Positions 8,853-16,579 of a DNA stretch of 64,000 nt are shown in pieces (position 1 is the first letter of the stretch; every line of letters begins with the position of its first letter). The position numbers and the translations under genes were made by a program. The stretch covers positions 310,001 to 374,000 of the forward strand of contig NZ_JABWCU010000006.1 of NCBI RefSeq assembly GCF_018491765.1, written 5' to 3'. Origin of the DNA: Novosphingobium profundi. GTDB lineage: Bacteria; Pseudomonadota; Alphaproteobacteria; Sphingomonadales; Sphingomonadaceae. Under the pieces are notes generated by a model, which saw nothing but the letters and a program-made list of their open reading frames with translations, did not search any database and was not told the origin of the DNA.

Positions 8853-9746
8853 TCACAACCGAGGCGGGCACTCCACCGAGCCCGCATCCGCCTTCAAGGC
8901 CTTGAGGCGCGAGGATGTCGATGGGTGTGAGGGATCCCGGAAAAAGCGCAGCCAGTCACGATGGTTGAAATTGGAGAGATATTCCATTCCGTCCTCGAGG
9001 CTGTAGCCTGCACAGCGCGCGATGCGTCCGCCCAGGATATCCGCGCGGCGCTCCATGTTCCTGCGGTCGCCGAGCCCGGTTGCCTTGCGGTCGTGGTTGA
9101 GAATGTGGGCCAGTTCATGAGCGGCCACCAGCGCGATCTGGTCGTCGCTCGTGGCGTGGTCGATTACGCTGGCGCCAATTGCCACGTTTACGCCGTCGGT
9201 GAAGGCATTTTCGCCTTCGCCGAACTTGATGAGGAAGCGTACCGCGCAACTGTGTCTGGGCGTTATCTCGAACCGAAGCGGGCGATCGTTACGAGTGACC
9301 GAAAGAGTGAAGGGCTGGCCGGCCGGTTCGGCGAGCAGGGCCTGCTCGAGAGCATCGCCCAGCAGGTCGGGATCCTTCAGGTTTTCGCGGAATTGGGCAA
9401 GTGTTCGGCCGTTGATGGCGACGATCGCATCGCCTGCCTTCAGGCCACTTGAATCGGCCGGACTCCCCGGCACGGTCCCGATGACCTGCGGGTCGGAGCG
9501 CAGGCCAGTGACACGGGCGACAAGGGCCCGGTCTTCCTCGGGGTAGGCGTTGATGTAATCAAGGACCAGGCCGCTTGCCGCTTCCTGAGGTGCGCAACTC
9601 GTCTTGGCTGCGTCGGTGAGGTGATAGCCGATAGTTGTCAATCGAATCATCTGGTTCTGCAGAGCTGCGGGCCATTGTTCGTCGGTAGCAGCGTATGCCC
9701 GGCTTGATACGAATAGCATCAAAAATAGGACGAGCCGTTTGCGCAT
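8853..9746 (-). CDS. Secreted PDZ-M48 zinc metalloprotease
   Basis: A 297-residue periplasmic protease. It has a cleavable signal peptide (residues 1-19, ending AYA), a PDZ domain (about 86-160, PGSPADSSGLKAGDAIVAIN) and an M48 catalytic domain with HELAH at 210-214 and a third ligand Glu232 in MERRAD. The PDZ-before-protease order differs from BepA, where TPRs follow the protease. It lies beside the wza-like gene on the same strand, so a role in envelope or EPS-export quality control is an inference. No strong ribosome-binding site is visible. Confidence 0.85.
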   Translation of the reverse strand: MRKRLVLFLMLFVSSRAYAATDEQWPAALQNQMIRLTTIGYHLTDAAKTSCAPQEAASGLVLDYINAYPEEDRALVARVTGLRSDPQVIGTVPGSPADSSGLKAGDAIVAINGRTLAQFRENLKDPDLLGDALEQALLAEPAGQPFTLSVTRNDRPLRFEITPRHSCAVRFLIKFGEGENAFTDGVNVAIGASVIDHATSDDQIALVAAHELAHILNHDRKATGLGDRRNMERRADILGGRIARCAGYSLEDGMEYLSNFNHRDWLRFFRDPSHPSTSSRLKALKADAGSVECPPRL

Positions 9747-9848
9747 GGCTAAGTGCCTAACCTTTCGAATTGATTTTTATTGTGCGGCGCACTATATAAA
9801 AGGGCTCGTAATGTCCATCTGTGGGCCGTTTCGAAAAAAGGAGCTTTT

Positions 9849-10115
9849 ATGAAGCTACACTCTGTAATGATGGCTGCTGCTGCAGCTGCGGTTGCGGCTG
9901 TGCCCGCCGTGGCTCAGGCGGGAACGGTTGCGGGAGCTTCGGTTCCTCAGTCGACCGCGTCCCTCGCTGGTGTAACCAGCCGCAAGTCGACCACCGTCGA
10001 GAAGAAGCAGAATCTGAACGCCGGTACGGGTCTGTTGATCGCCGCTGCTGGCGGTTTTGCGGTCTGGGGCCTTGTCGAACTCATCGACGACGACAACGGT
10101 TCGAACGGCGGCTGA
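9849..10115 (+). CDS. Small secreted or membrane-anchored protein of the EPS locus
   Basis: An 88-residue protein with an Ala-rich signal peptide (cleavage near VAQAG, about residue 24), a short polar part, one hydrophobic segment (GLLIAAAGGFAVWGLVELI) and a tail of Asp, Asn, Ser and Gly. The start is the ATG after AAAAAGGAGC. The frame extends 23 codons 5' but without a better site. The strong ribosome-binding site, the TATATAAA stretch about 55 bp upstream and the textbook terminator downstream suggest a separate, highly expressed transcript. No family recognised. Confidence 0.75.
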   Translation: MKLHSVMMAAAAAAVAAVPAVAQAGTVAGASVPQSTASLAGVTSRKSTTVEKKQNLNAGTGLLIAAAGGFAVWGLVELIDDDNGSNGG

Positions 10116-10142
10116 GCCCTCCGTTCTGTATACCTAAAGATT

Positions 10143-10176
10143 GGGTGCCTGGAGAGACCTGGGCACCCTTTTTTTT
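10143..10176 (+). terminator. Rho-independent terminator
   Basis: GGGTGCC and GGCACCC form a 7-bp stem with a 12-nt loop followed by eight T residues, 28 bp after the small secreted-protein gene. Confidence 0.9.
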
Positions 10177-10232
10177 GCCGATTCCGTTCGGTTTTAGTAG
10201 GGGTGTTTCGGTCCATAAGGCTAGGGAATTGA

Positions 10233-11609
10233 ATGCATTCTGTACGGCACGAAAATGCGTCCGGGCGTCGTAGGCGAAAGTTTGGTAACAACACGATGGA
10301 GCAGGCTGCGGGTCTTCTGCTCATCGGCGTGGCTGTCGTGTGTGGCGGTGGCGGTTCGCAGCAGGGGGCTGCCAACCTGATCGTGGAGCTTGCCGCGCTG
10401 TGCTATCTTGCACTGTTCCCGGGGCGAGTTGCGAACTTCTTCAGGGACGGGCCCCGCTTTCTGGTTATTCTGACTGGCGCGACCCTTCTTCTTCCGCTTG
10501 TTCAGTTGGTCCCTTTGCCGGCGGCGGTCTCGGCAGGTCTGCCGGGGCATGATCTGGTCTATAGCTCGCTCGGACTCGTTGGGCGGGAGGCGGCGTGGTG
10601 GCCGATCAGCGTGGTGCCGCAGCGCACGTTCATGGGCTGGCTAGCGCTCCTCGTGCCTTTCGCGACGCTTGTCGCTTTCCATGACGTCGACCGCAAGGGG
10701 GCGCTCCGCGCCTTGCAGCTTCTCTGTCTTCTCGGGGTGTTCGTCGCGGTTCTGGGCGGCCTGCAAATCGCCAGCAACAACATGCTTGCCATGCCCTATG
10801 GCGAGGCGCGCGGGGGCATGGGTCTGTTCGGTACTTTCGCGAACCACAATTCCTCGGGCCTCTTCTTCGATCTCGTGCTGGTGGCAGCTGCCATCCTGTT
10901 CGCCACCCGGCCGATGGGCCTTGCGCTGCGGATCGCGGGAGCGGCGGCGATGCTCATCGGCGTTCTGGTCGTCGCCTTGACGCAGTCGCGCTCAAGCATG
11001 GGTCTGCTGCTGCTTCCGGCGGCCTATCTGGGCTGGAGCTTCGTCCGGATGGGCGGGGCGGGTAAGGTCGATCGCCGCGTTCTGTGGGCGGGAGCCGCCA
11101 TTTGCGCGTTGTCCGGAGCTGTTGTTGTCGCGCTCTTGCTTGGCAATGCCCGGATCGCGGCCAGTCTCGGGCGATTTGATGAATTGCAGGATATTCGCTT
11201 GCTCATATGGGGCGATTCCTGGGGGCTCATGCAGCGATTCCTGCCGTTCGGCGCGGGTATCGGGAGTTTCGCCGACCTTTTCCAGATCCATGAGTCTCTC
11301 GAGTATCTCGGCCCGCTTCGCGCCGGGCGTGCCCATAACGATTATCTCGAAATCGTGATCGAAGCCGGCGCGGCCGGGTGCTTGCTGGTGCTGGCCTGGT
11401 TTGTCTGGGGCCTGCGCGAGGCGTTTGCTGCGCTGCGCAAGCCGAGCGATCTCGCGACGGCCGGGTATGTGACGATGCTCGTGGCTCTGGCCATTCAATC
11501 CTTCGTAGACTATCCCTTGCGCAATCTGTCGCTTTTTTGCGTCGCAGCATTGGCTGTGAGCTTGCTGGTCGCGCGAAATGGCGACAAGAGGGAGGGGAAT
11601 TCGCAATGA
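10233..11609 (+). CDS. O-antigen ligase / Wzy family membrane protein
   Basis: A 458-residue polytopic protein of the Wzy_C (O-antigen ligase) family. The signature periplasmic loop is present: FGAGIGSFADLF and RAHNDYLEIVIEAG at about residues 340-375, plus FGTFANHNSSGLFF earlier. Such proteins ligate or polymerise polysaccharide on the periplasmic face. AGGGA lies 5 nt before the ATG at 10233. It is followed by the co-polymerase/kinase gene, as in many EPS loci. Whether it is the polymerase or a ligase here is unresolved, given the second candidate at 1042. Confidence 0.85.
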   Translation: MHSVRHENASGRRRRKFGNNTMEQAAGLLLIGVAVVCGGGGSQQGAANLIVELAALCYLALFPGRVANFFRDGPRFLVILTGATLLLPLVQLVPLPAAVSAGLPGHDLVYSSLGLVGREAAWWPISVVPQRTFMGWLALLVPFATLVAFHDVDRKGALRALQLLCLLGVFVAVLGGLQIASNNMLAMPYGEARGGMGLFGTFANHNSSGLFFDLVLVAAAILFATRPMGLALRIAGAAAMLIGVLVVALTQSRSSMGLLLLPAAYLGWSFVRMGGAGKVDRRVLWAGAAICALSGAVVVALLLGNARIAASLGRFDELQDIRLLIWGDSWGLMQRFLPFGAGIGSFADLFQIHESLEYLGPLRAGRAHNDYLEIVIEAGAAGCLLVLAWFVWGLREAFAALRKPSDLATAGYVTMLVALAIQSFVDYPLRNLSLFCVAALAVSLLVARNGDKREGNSQ

Positions 11610-11776
11610 ACGCACGCGCTTGTCTCTGGCTTGCAAGGTTCGAGTGATCGCGTGGAATGATTCTGCTCAATTGAGAATGCCTTGGCTTCACCAAGCATCG
11701 CGATTGGAACGAACTGGCGGGAACGCAATGTTCCTAGTGCAATAATGTTGATGCAGAATCGCTGCAGGAAGATGTG

Positions 11777-13990
11777 ATGAACAGACAGGGTAAGGATCTA
11801 GACTGGATGACTTCTTCCGGTGATGTTGAAGTTGACGTCGAATACGGCGGCGAAAGCTCCTTCATGGGTATCAGCGTCCAGGGCATTATCGATGCCGTTC
11901 GTCGCAATTGGCTGATCATCCTGATCATCTTGGGCGTGGCACTTGCCGGGGGGGTCGTGGCCACGTTGCTCATGAGCCCCAAGTACATCAGTGAGGCCCA
12001 GGTCTTGATCGAGGACGAAGCCGATCAGATCGTGGAAGGCAGCGAATTGCGCTCGAACAGCGACAGTGGACCGGACACCGGCCGCTTCTTGCAGACCCAG
12101 ATCGATATCATTACCAGCCGTTCGCTTGCGAAGCGCACCGTGCAGAACGCGAATTTCGCGGGCGATGCCCGTTTTTTCGACGCCTTCCACGAGAAGATGC
12201 CGGAAATCGGTGATTCGGGCGTTTCGAACGAGAAAGATCTCCAGCAGGCGCGCCTGAACCTCGCGACCGATCTGGTAATGGGTAGTCTGCGGGTCGACCT
12301 TCCGCAGAACAGCCGCGTGGTGCAGGTCCAGTCCGAAACGGGAAGCCCCGTCTATTCGGCCAGGGTCGCGAACGAGACGGCGAACACGTTCATCCAGAAC
12401 AACCTCAATCGCAAGTTCGACAGTTCTTCCTACGCGCGCCAGTTCCTGTCCGATCAACTTGAGGAAGCGCGCGCCAACGTTGCGCAATCAGAGCACGACC
12501 TCAATGGGTACTCGCGCACCGCCGGCCTTATCCGGGTCGAGGGGCAATCCTCGGATGGTTCCGACGGTTCCATCTCGATCACGAGTAACGCTCTCGTGCA
12601 GGCGAACAACGATCTCGGTGTCGCGGCTTCCAATCGTATCGCCGCGCAGGACAACTGGGAAACGATCGCCAAGGAGCCGGTACTCTCCGTTCCCCAGGTG
12701 ATCTCCAACGGCGCGGTTCAGAATCTGATGCAGCAGAAGGCCGAGTTGCAGGCCAAGCTTGCCGACGAACGCACCCGGCACTTGTCCGATTATCCGTCGG
12801 TCAATTCGCTGCGCAGCCAAATCGCGGAACTCGACAAGCGGATCCAGAGCTTGGGCAACTCGATCAAGCGGACGGTCTACCTCGAATACCAGGCGGCGAA
12901 GGAGAAGGAGGACTCGCTCAAGGCGCGGGTCTCCGAGCTTCAGGGCGATGCGCTTTCCGAACAGGACCGTCGAGTGCAGTACAATCTGCTCCAGCGCGTG
13001 GCGGACACGAACAAGGCGCAGTACAACGCCCTTCTGGAACGTTACAACCAGCTCAGCGCTTCAGCCGGGGCAACGTCGAACAACATCAGCCTGGTCGACA
13101 GCGCCGAGCCTGCCGCCATCCCGAGTTCGCCCAAGTTGATCTACAACATGGTGGTCTCTTTGTTCCTCGGGCTCGTCGTCGCCGGCCTGGTGGTCTATCT
13201 GCGTGAACTCTTTGACGATGCCATCAAGGTGCCCTCGGATGTCGAAGCCAAGCTGGGCTTGCCGATGCTGGGTCTCATTCCGCGTCATCCTGATGAGGAG
13301 CGCGGAGAGATCATCAGCGCGCCGCCGCGCATGATTGCAGAGGCGTATCACACGCTTTCCACCAATCTTTCTTACGCCACGGCGCAAGGCGTTCCCCGGA
13401 CGATAGCGGTCACGAGCACATCGGAGTCGGAGGGCAAGACCACGACGTCCCACTTGCTTGCGCGCGATATTGCGCGCCTGGGCAAGTCGGTGCTGCTGGT
13501 CGATCTCGACTTGCGCCGGCCTCGCCTGCACCAGCTTGAGGGGGCGAGCGCTAAGCCTGGCGTCACCGATCTTCTGATCGGCAAGATCGGCCTCGAAGAC
13601 GCGCTCTTTCCCTCGGACCAGCCGAACCTGACGGTCATGACGGCGCTTCCCATTCCGCCCGACCCGACTGTATTGCTCGGCAGCGAGCGCATGGGCGCTC
13701 TCATCGAGGACCTTAAGGGCCGCTTCGATACCGTGATCTTCGACTGCCCGCCGATGCTGGGCCTGGCTGACACGATTTCGATTGCCCCCCATGTGGAAGG
13801 CGTCCTGTTCGTCGTCGATGCCAGTTCCTTCCATCGCGGAGCCGTGAAGTCCGCCTTGCGCCGCCTTCGTCTCGTCAAGGGGCGGGTGCTTGGCGTGGTG
13901 CTGTGCAAGTACGACCCTGCGGGCGGCGGCAAGGAAGCGCAGTATTACGGCTACAACTACTATTCCTACGGAGAGAGCGCGGGCGGCTGA
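11777..13990 (+). CDS. Polysaccharide co-polymerase fused to BY-kinase
   Basis: Controls EPS chain length and export. The 737-residue protein has a Wzz domain with TM1 (about residues 45-65), a long periplasmic coiled coil, TM2 after a PSSPKLIYNM motif (about 455-480) and a cytoplasmic bacterial tyrosine-kinase domain. That domain has Walker A SESEGKTTT (about 549-557), Walker A' LLVDLDLRRP and Walker B VIFDCPP. The C-terminus is a Tyr cluster (YYGYNYYSYGES), the usual autophosphorylation tail. ATG 11777 is preferred to the adjoining GTG because AGGAAG is 5 nt upstream. The next gene starts 3 nt after the stop. Confidence 0.93.
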   Translation: MNRQGKDLDWMTSSGDVEVDVEYGGESSFMGISVQGIIDAVRRNWLIILIILGVALAGGVVATLLMSPKYISEAQVLIEDEADQIVEGSELRSNSDSGPDTGRFLQTQIDIITSRSLAKRTVQNANFAGDARFFDAFHEKMPEIGDSGVSNEKDLQQARLNLATDLVMGSLRVDLPQNSRVVQVQSETGSPVYSARVANETANTFIQNNLNRKFDSSSYARQFLSDQLEEARANVAQSEHDLNGYSRTAGLIRVEGQSSDGSDGSISITSNALVQANNDLGVAASNRIAAQDNWETIAKEPVLSVPQVISNGAVQNLMQQKAELQAKLADERTRHLSDYPSVNSLRSQIAELDKRIQSLGNSIKRTVYLEYQAAKEKEDSLKARVSELQGDALSEQDRRVQYNLLQRVADTNKAQYNALLERYNQLSASAGATSNNISLVDSAEPAAIPSSPKLIYNMVVSLFLGLVVAGLVVYLRELFDDAIKVPSDVEAKLGLPMLGLIPRHPDEERGEIISAPPRMIAEAYHTLSTNLSYATAQGVPRTIAVTSTSESEGKTTTSHLLARDIARLGKSVLLVDLDLRRPRLHQLEGASAKPGVTDLLIGKIGLEDALFPSDQPNLTVMTALPIPPDPTVLLGSERMGALIEDLKGRFDTVIFDCPPMLGLADTISIAPHVEGVLFVVDASSFHRGAVKSALRRLRLVKGRVLGVVLCKYDPAGGGKEAQYYGYNYYSYGESAGG

Positions 13991-13993
13991 GCC

Positions 13994-15142
13994 ATGGTGG
14001 GATCGAACTCGGTGAGCGCCCCGTGGACGGTCTTGTGGAGGCTGGCGATGCTGCTGCTCGCCAGCCTCACGGTGTTCGTGCAACTCGATCGCCAGACCCT
14101 GATTGATCCCGGTCTTACCCGGTTCGTTCCTGAGCCGTTTCGTTACGATGCCCTGTTGATGCAAGTCGCGCACGACGAGCAGGGGCAGGACCTGCAAGCG
14201 CAGACCCGCAGCCTGCTGTCGAAGCGACCGGTCATCTCCGAGGCCGTTTCGGCCTTTGCGGTCGCAAGGATCCAGGCGGGTGACCTTCAGGCTGGAGTCG
14301 ATGCCTTGACGGTGGCGGCATCCCGGGGTTGGCGAGATCCAACCGTTCAGGTGGCGATGGCCAATTTCGCCCTGGAAGCAAACGAGGATGGCATCGCGGC
14401 CGATCGTTTGTCGGCCTTGTGGAAAACGCAGACGACCGGTCCACAGGCCTATGCCTTGACCAAGGTTCTCCTCGACCGCCCCGATGGCCGGAAATTGCTG
14501 ACCAGCCGCCTGACGAGCGGCAAATACGGGATGGACGACTTCGCGCTGTGGGGCGCCAGGATCCTGCCGCCGCAAGCGATCGTGCAGACGTTCCGGATCG
14601 CCCGCGCCAAGGGGTACGCGTTCGATTGCGCGGACTTGGCGGAGACCGCTCGCAATTTCGCATTGCTGGGAGAACTCGCGCGCGGGGAGGCGGTCTGGTC
14701 AGGTGCATGTGCTCAGCCGGGCACGCCAAAGAAGACTTCGGACGCCTTCGTGTTTGATCAGGGCGCGGGACCACTCGACTGGAGCTACCCGGGGCAAGGG
14801 GGCCTGACCCGAGAGTTCCAGACGGATGGTTCGGGACCTATCCTGCATTACCGCAATCAGGACGCGATCAAGAGGTTGCTCGCGCAACGCCTTGTCGCGC
14901 TCGCGCCAGGTTCGCATGCCGTGCGCCTCGATATGGGGGATGCTCAAGGTCTCAGGCCGCGCAAGTTGCTGGTGCGGATGATTTGCCTGGTGCCCGGCAA
15001 GGGTGCGTCCAGCGTCCAGGAGATTGATCCGGCCTTGGGGCAGGACACCTTTGACATTCCTGCAAAGGGGTGTCCGGCGCAGCGAATCGATGTTCTTGTC
15101 GGCTCCGGAGAGGGCGACGTCCGGGCGATCCGTTTTTCCTGA
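13994..15142 (+). CDS. Hypothetical EPS-locus protein, N-terminal membrane anchor
   Basis: A 382-residue protein with one N-terminal hydrophobic segment (about residues 13-32), an Ala/Leu-rich helical middle (about 60-240) that resembles TPR-type helical repeats, and a C-terminal part that looks like a beta sandwich (about 260-382). It starts 3 nt after the BY-kinase gene, so the two are surely co-transcribed. That position suggests a periplasmic partner of the export machinery. I do not recognise the family; function unknown. Confidence 0.75.
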   Translation: MVGSNSVSAPWTVLWRLAMLLLASLTVFVQLDRQTLIDPGLTRFVPEPFRYDALLMQVAHDEQGQDLQAQTRSLLSKRPVISEAVSAFAVARIQAGDLQAGVDALTVAASRGWRDPTVQVAMANFALEANEDGIAADRLSALWKTQTTGPQAYALTKVLLDRPDGRKLLTSRLTSGKYGMDDFALWGARILPPQAIVQTFRIARAKGYAFDCADLAETARNFALLGELARGEAVWSGACAQPGTPKKTSDAFVFDQGAGPLDWSYPGQGGLTREFQTDGSGPILHYRNQDAIKRLLAQRLVALAPGSHAVRLDMGDAQGLRPRKLLVRMICLVPGKGASSVQEIDPALGQDTFDIPAKGCPAQRIDVLVGSGEGDVRAIRFS

Positions 15143-15540
15143 CTGGGGGGCGGCGCTAATGCACCAGCTGCGTTCGGCTGATTATGCGCAGACACGAACG
15201 AGCCACGCCTAGGGTGCAACGGCGCCCGGGCCGAAATCGGCCAGGGTGGTCGCGGAAAATTGGTGCAGTGGCCGCACGTTGGCAAGGCGCCCACTGCGAC
15301 CTGCGAGGCGGGGGCTGCCCGGTCACGCAGGGGCGCTGGGCAACCGGTTTCGTTGTTGATTGGTGGCTGGCGCAAGACAGACTTCGCTGCCGGCAATGAT
15401 GCCGTTTCATCGCGTCGAAGGAGCGATGGCTGCCGGTGCCCATTGTAGACGCGAGCAAGGGACCTCTGCTCGCCTGTCGTGCGCGCCGTTTCGCCGCGAG
15501 CGTGTGCCTGTCCAGGGGCGACGGCGCGCGCGAGCGCCCT
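15143..15540. other. Intergenic region, nothing recognised
   Basis: About 400 bp between convergent genes. No coding frame with plausible composition and no clear hairpin were seen. Confidence 0.6.
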
Positions 15541-16395
15541 TTACCAGTAGGCGTCTTCCTTCACCTTTTGCCCGAAAGCCTGGGCGAGCTGATCGCGCTG
15601 GCCCGAGGTCAGCGACTGCCAGGCGCCGGCGCTTGCCTCGACCGTCTTCTTGCCGCGCACGACCGGGTCTTCGAGGCCGTAATTGTGCGATTTGCTGGCA
15701 AACTCGAGCATCTCGGGGTGATAGCTCAGGCCAAGCTTGGACATGGCGGTTTCCAGCGTGGCGGCGGGGTCGATGCACAGCTCGCGATAGTCGATTCTCG
15801 CGCAACGATCCGGCTGGGCCTGCTCGAAGGCGAGAATGTTGTCGATACCGTCGCGCACGTGCTTGATGGTCGATTCGAAAGGGTCCTCGATATCGTTGAA
15901 CGACCAACCGCGCTTGAAATTCGAATAGACCACGTCGCAAGGGTGCCGCATTACCAGGAAGAAACGGGCCTTGCGTCCGAACAGGCGATCGAGATCGTCG
16001 ATGATGGCGGTGTATTGTGGGGTCTTGTCGGCCCAGAGTGACTTACCCTGGCTGATGCGGAAAGCCTCGTGCAGGCTGCTTGCCTTGCGGGCCAGATCCT
16101 GGCGCATGGCGTCCTTGTCGTATCCGAAGGCCTGATAGCCCACTTCGCTCAGGTGATCGTTGAAGAGATCGACGTAACCTTGCATGAAAAACGTTTCGGG
16201 AGGACATGCAATATCCGGATGCGAATTGAACATGCGGCGTACGAGCGAGGTACCCGAGCGATGTACGCCGATGATGAAGATTGGATTTTCGCACCGGTTC
16301 GTGTCGTCGAGAACGATCGGCTTTTCCTGAACGATCAGACGAGGGCGGCCGATGTAGGACTTGATGCGATTGTAGTGCCACTTGAGCTTGCGCAT
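15541..16395 (-). CDS. Sulfotransferase family protein
   Basis: A 284-residue cytoplasmic enzyme of the PAPS-dependent sulfotransferase fold. The 5'-phosphosulfate loop is GVHRSGTSLVRRMFNSHP (about residues 43-60) and the 3'-phosphate motif is ARFFLVMRHPCDVVYSNF (about 141-158). It transfers sulfate from PAPS to an acceptor. Inside an EPS locus the acceptor may be a sugar, giving sulfated EPS; this is inferred. AGGAAC precedes the ATG. Two TGC-rich sites lie 85-118 bp upstream. Confidence 0.88.
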   Translation of the reverse strand: MRKLKWHYNRIKSYIGRPRLIVQEKPIVLDDTNRCENPIFIIGVHRSGTSLVRRMFNSHPDIACPPETFFMQGYVDLFNDHLSEVGYQAFGYDKDAMRQDLARKASSLHEAFRISQGKSLWADKTPQYTAIIDDLDRLFGRKARFFLVMRHPCDVVYSNFKRGWSFNDIEDPFESTIKHVRDGIDNILAFEQAQPDRCARIDYRELCIDPAATLETAMSKLGLSYHPEMLEFASKSHNYGLEDPVVRGKKTVEASAGAWQSLTSGQRDQLAQAFGQKVKEDAYW

Positions 16396-16479
16396 GGAGT
16401 TCCTGTCCGCCTTACTGGGTAAGAGTATGTAACTGTTCGATCGTTCTAGTTACACCATTTGCCTTGGGCAACCCACTTA

Positions 16480-16513
16480 TTGCATTGCAGCGTACATCCC
16501 GTTGCTGCAGTGC
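16480..16513 (-). promoter_or_regulatory. Two TGC-rich elements upstream of the sulfotransferase
   Basis: TTGCATTGCAGC (16480-16491) and TTGCTGCAGTGC (16502-16513) lie 22 bp apart, about two helical turns. The first matches the gmd-upstream core. The regulatory role is inferred. Confidence 0.45.
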
Positions 16514-16579
16514 GATCAAATGGACGGTGGATACGATCAGCGTCATTTGGATCGATTTTGTGGCGTTTTACGATCCCGA

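Noticed and set aside
11730-11770. TGC-rich stretch before the BY-kinase gene as another regulon site
   Set aside because: Half-sites are present (TGCAATAATG, GATGCAG) but the spacing and core do not match the other copies.
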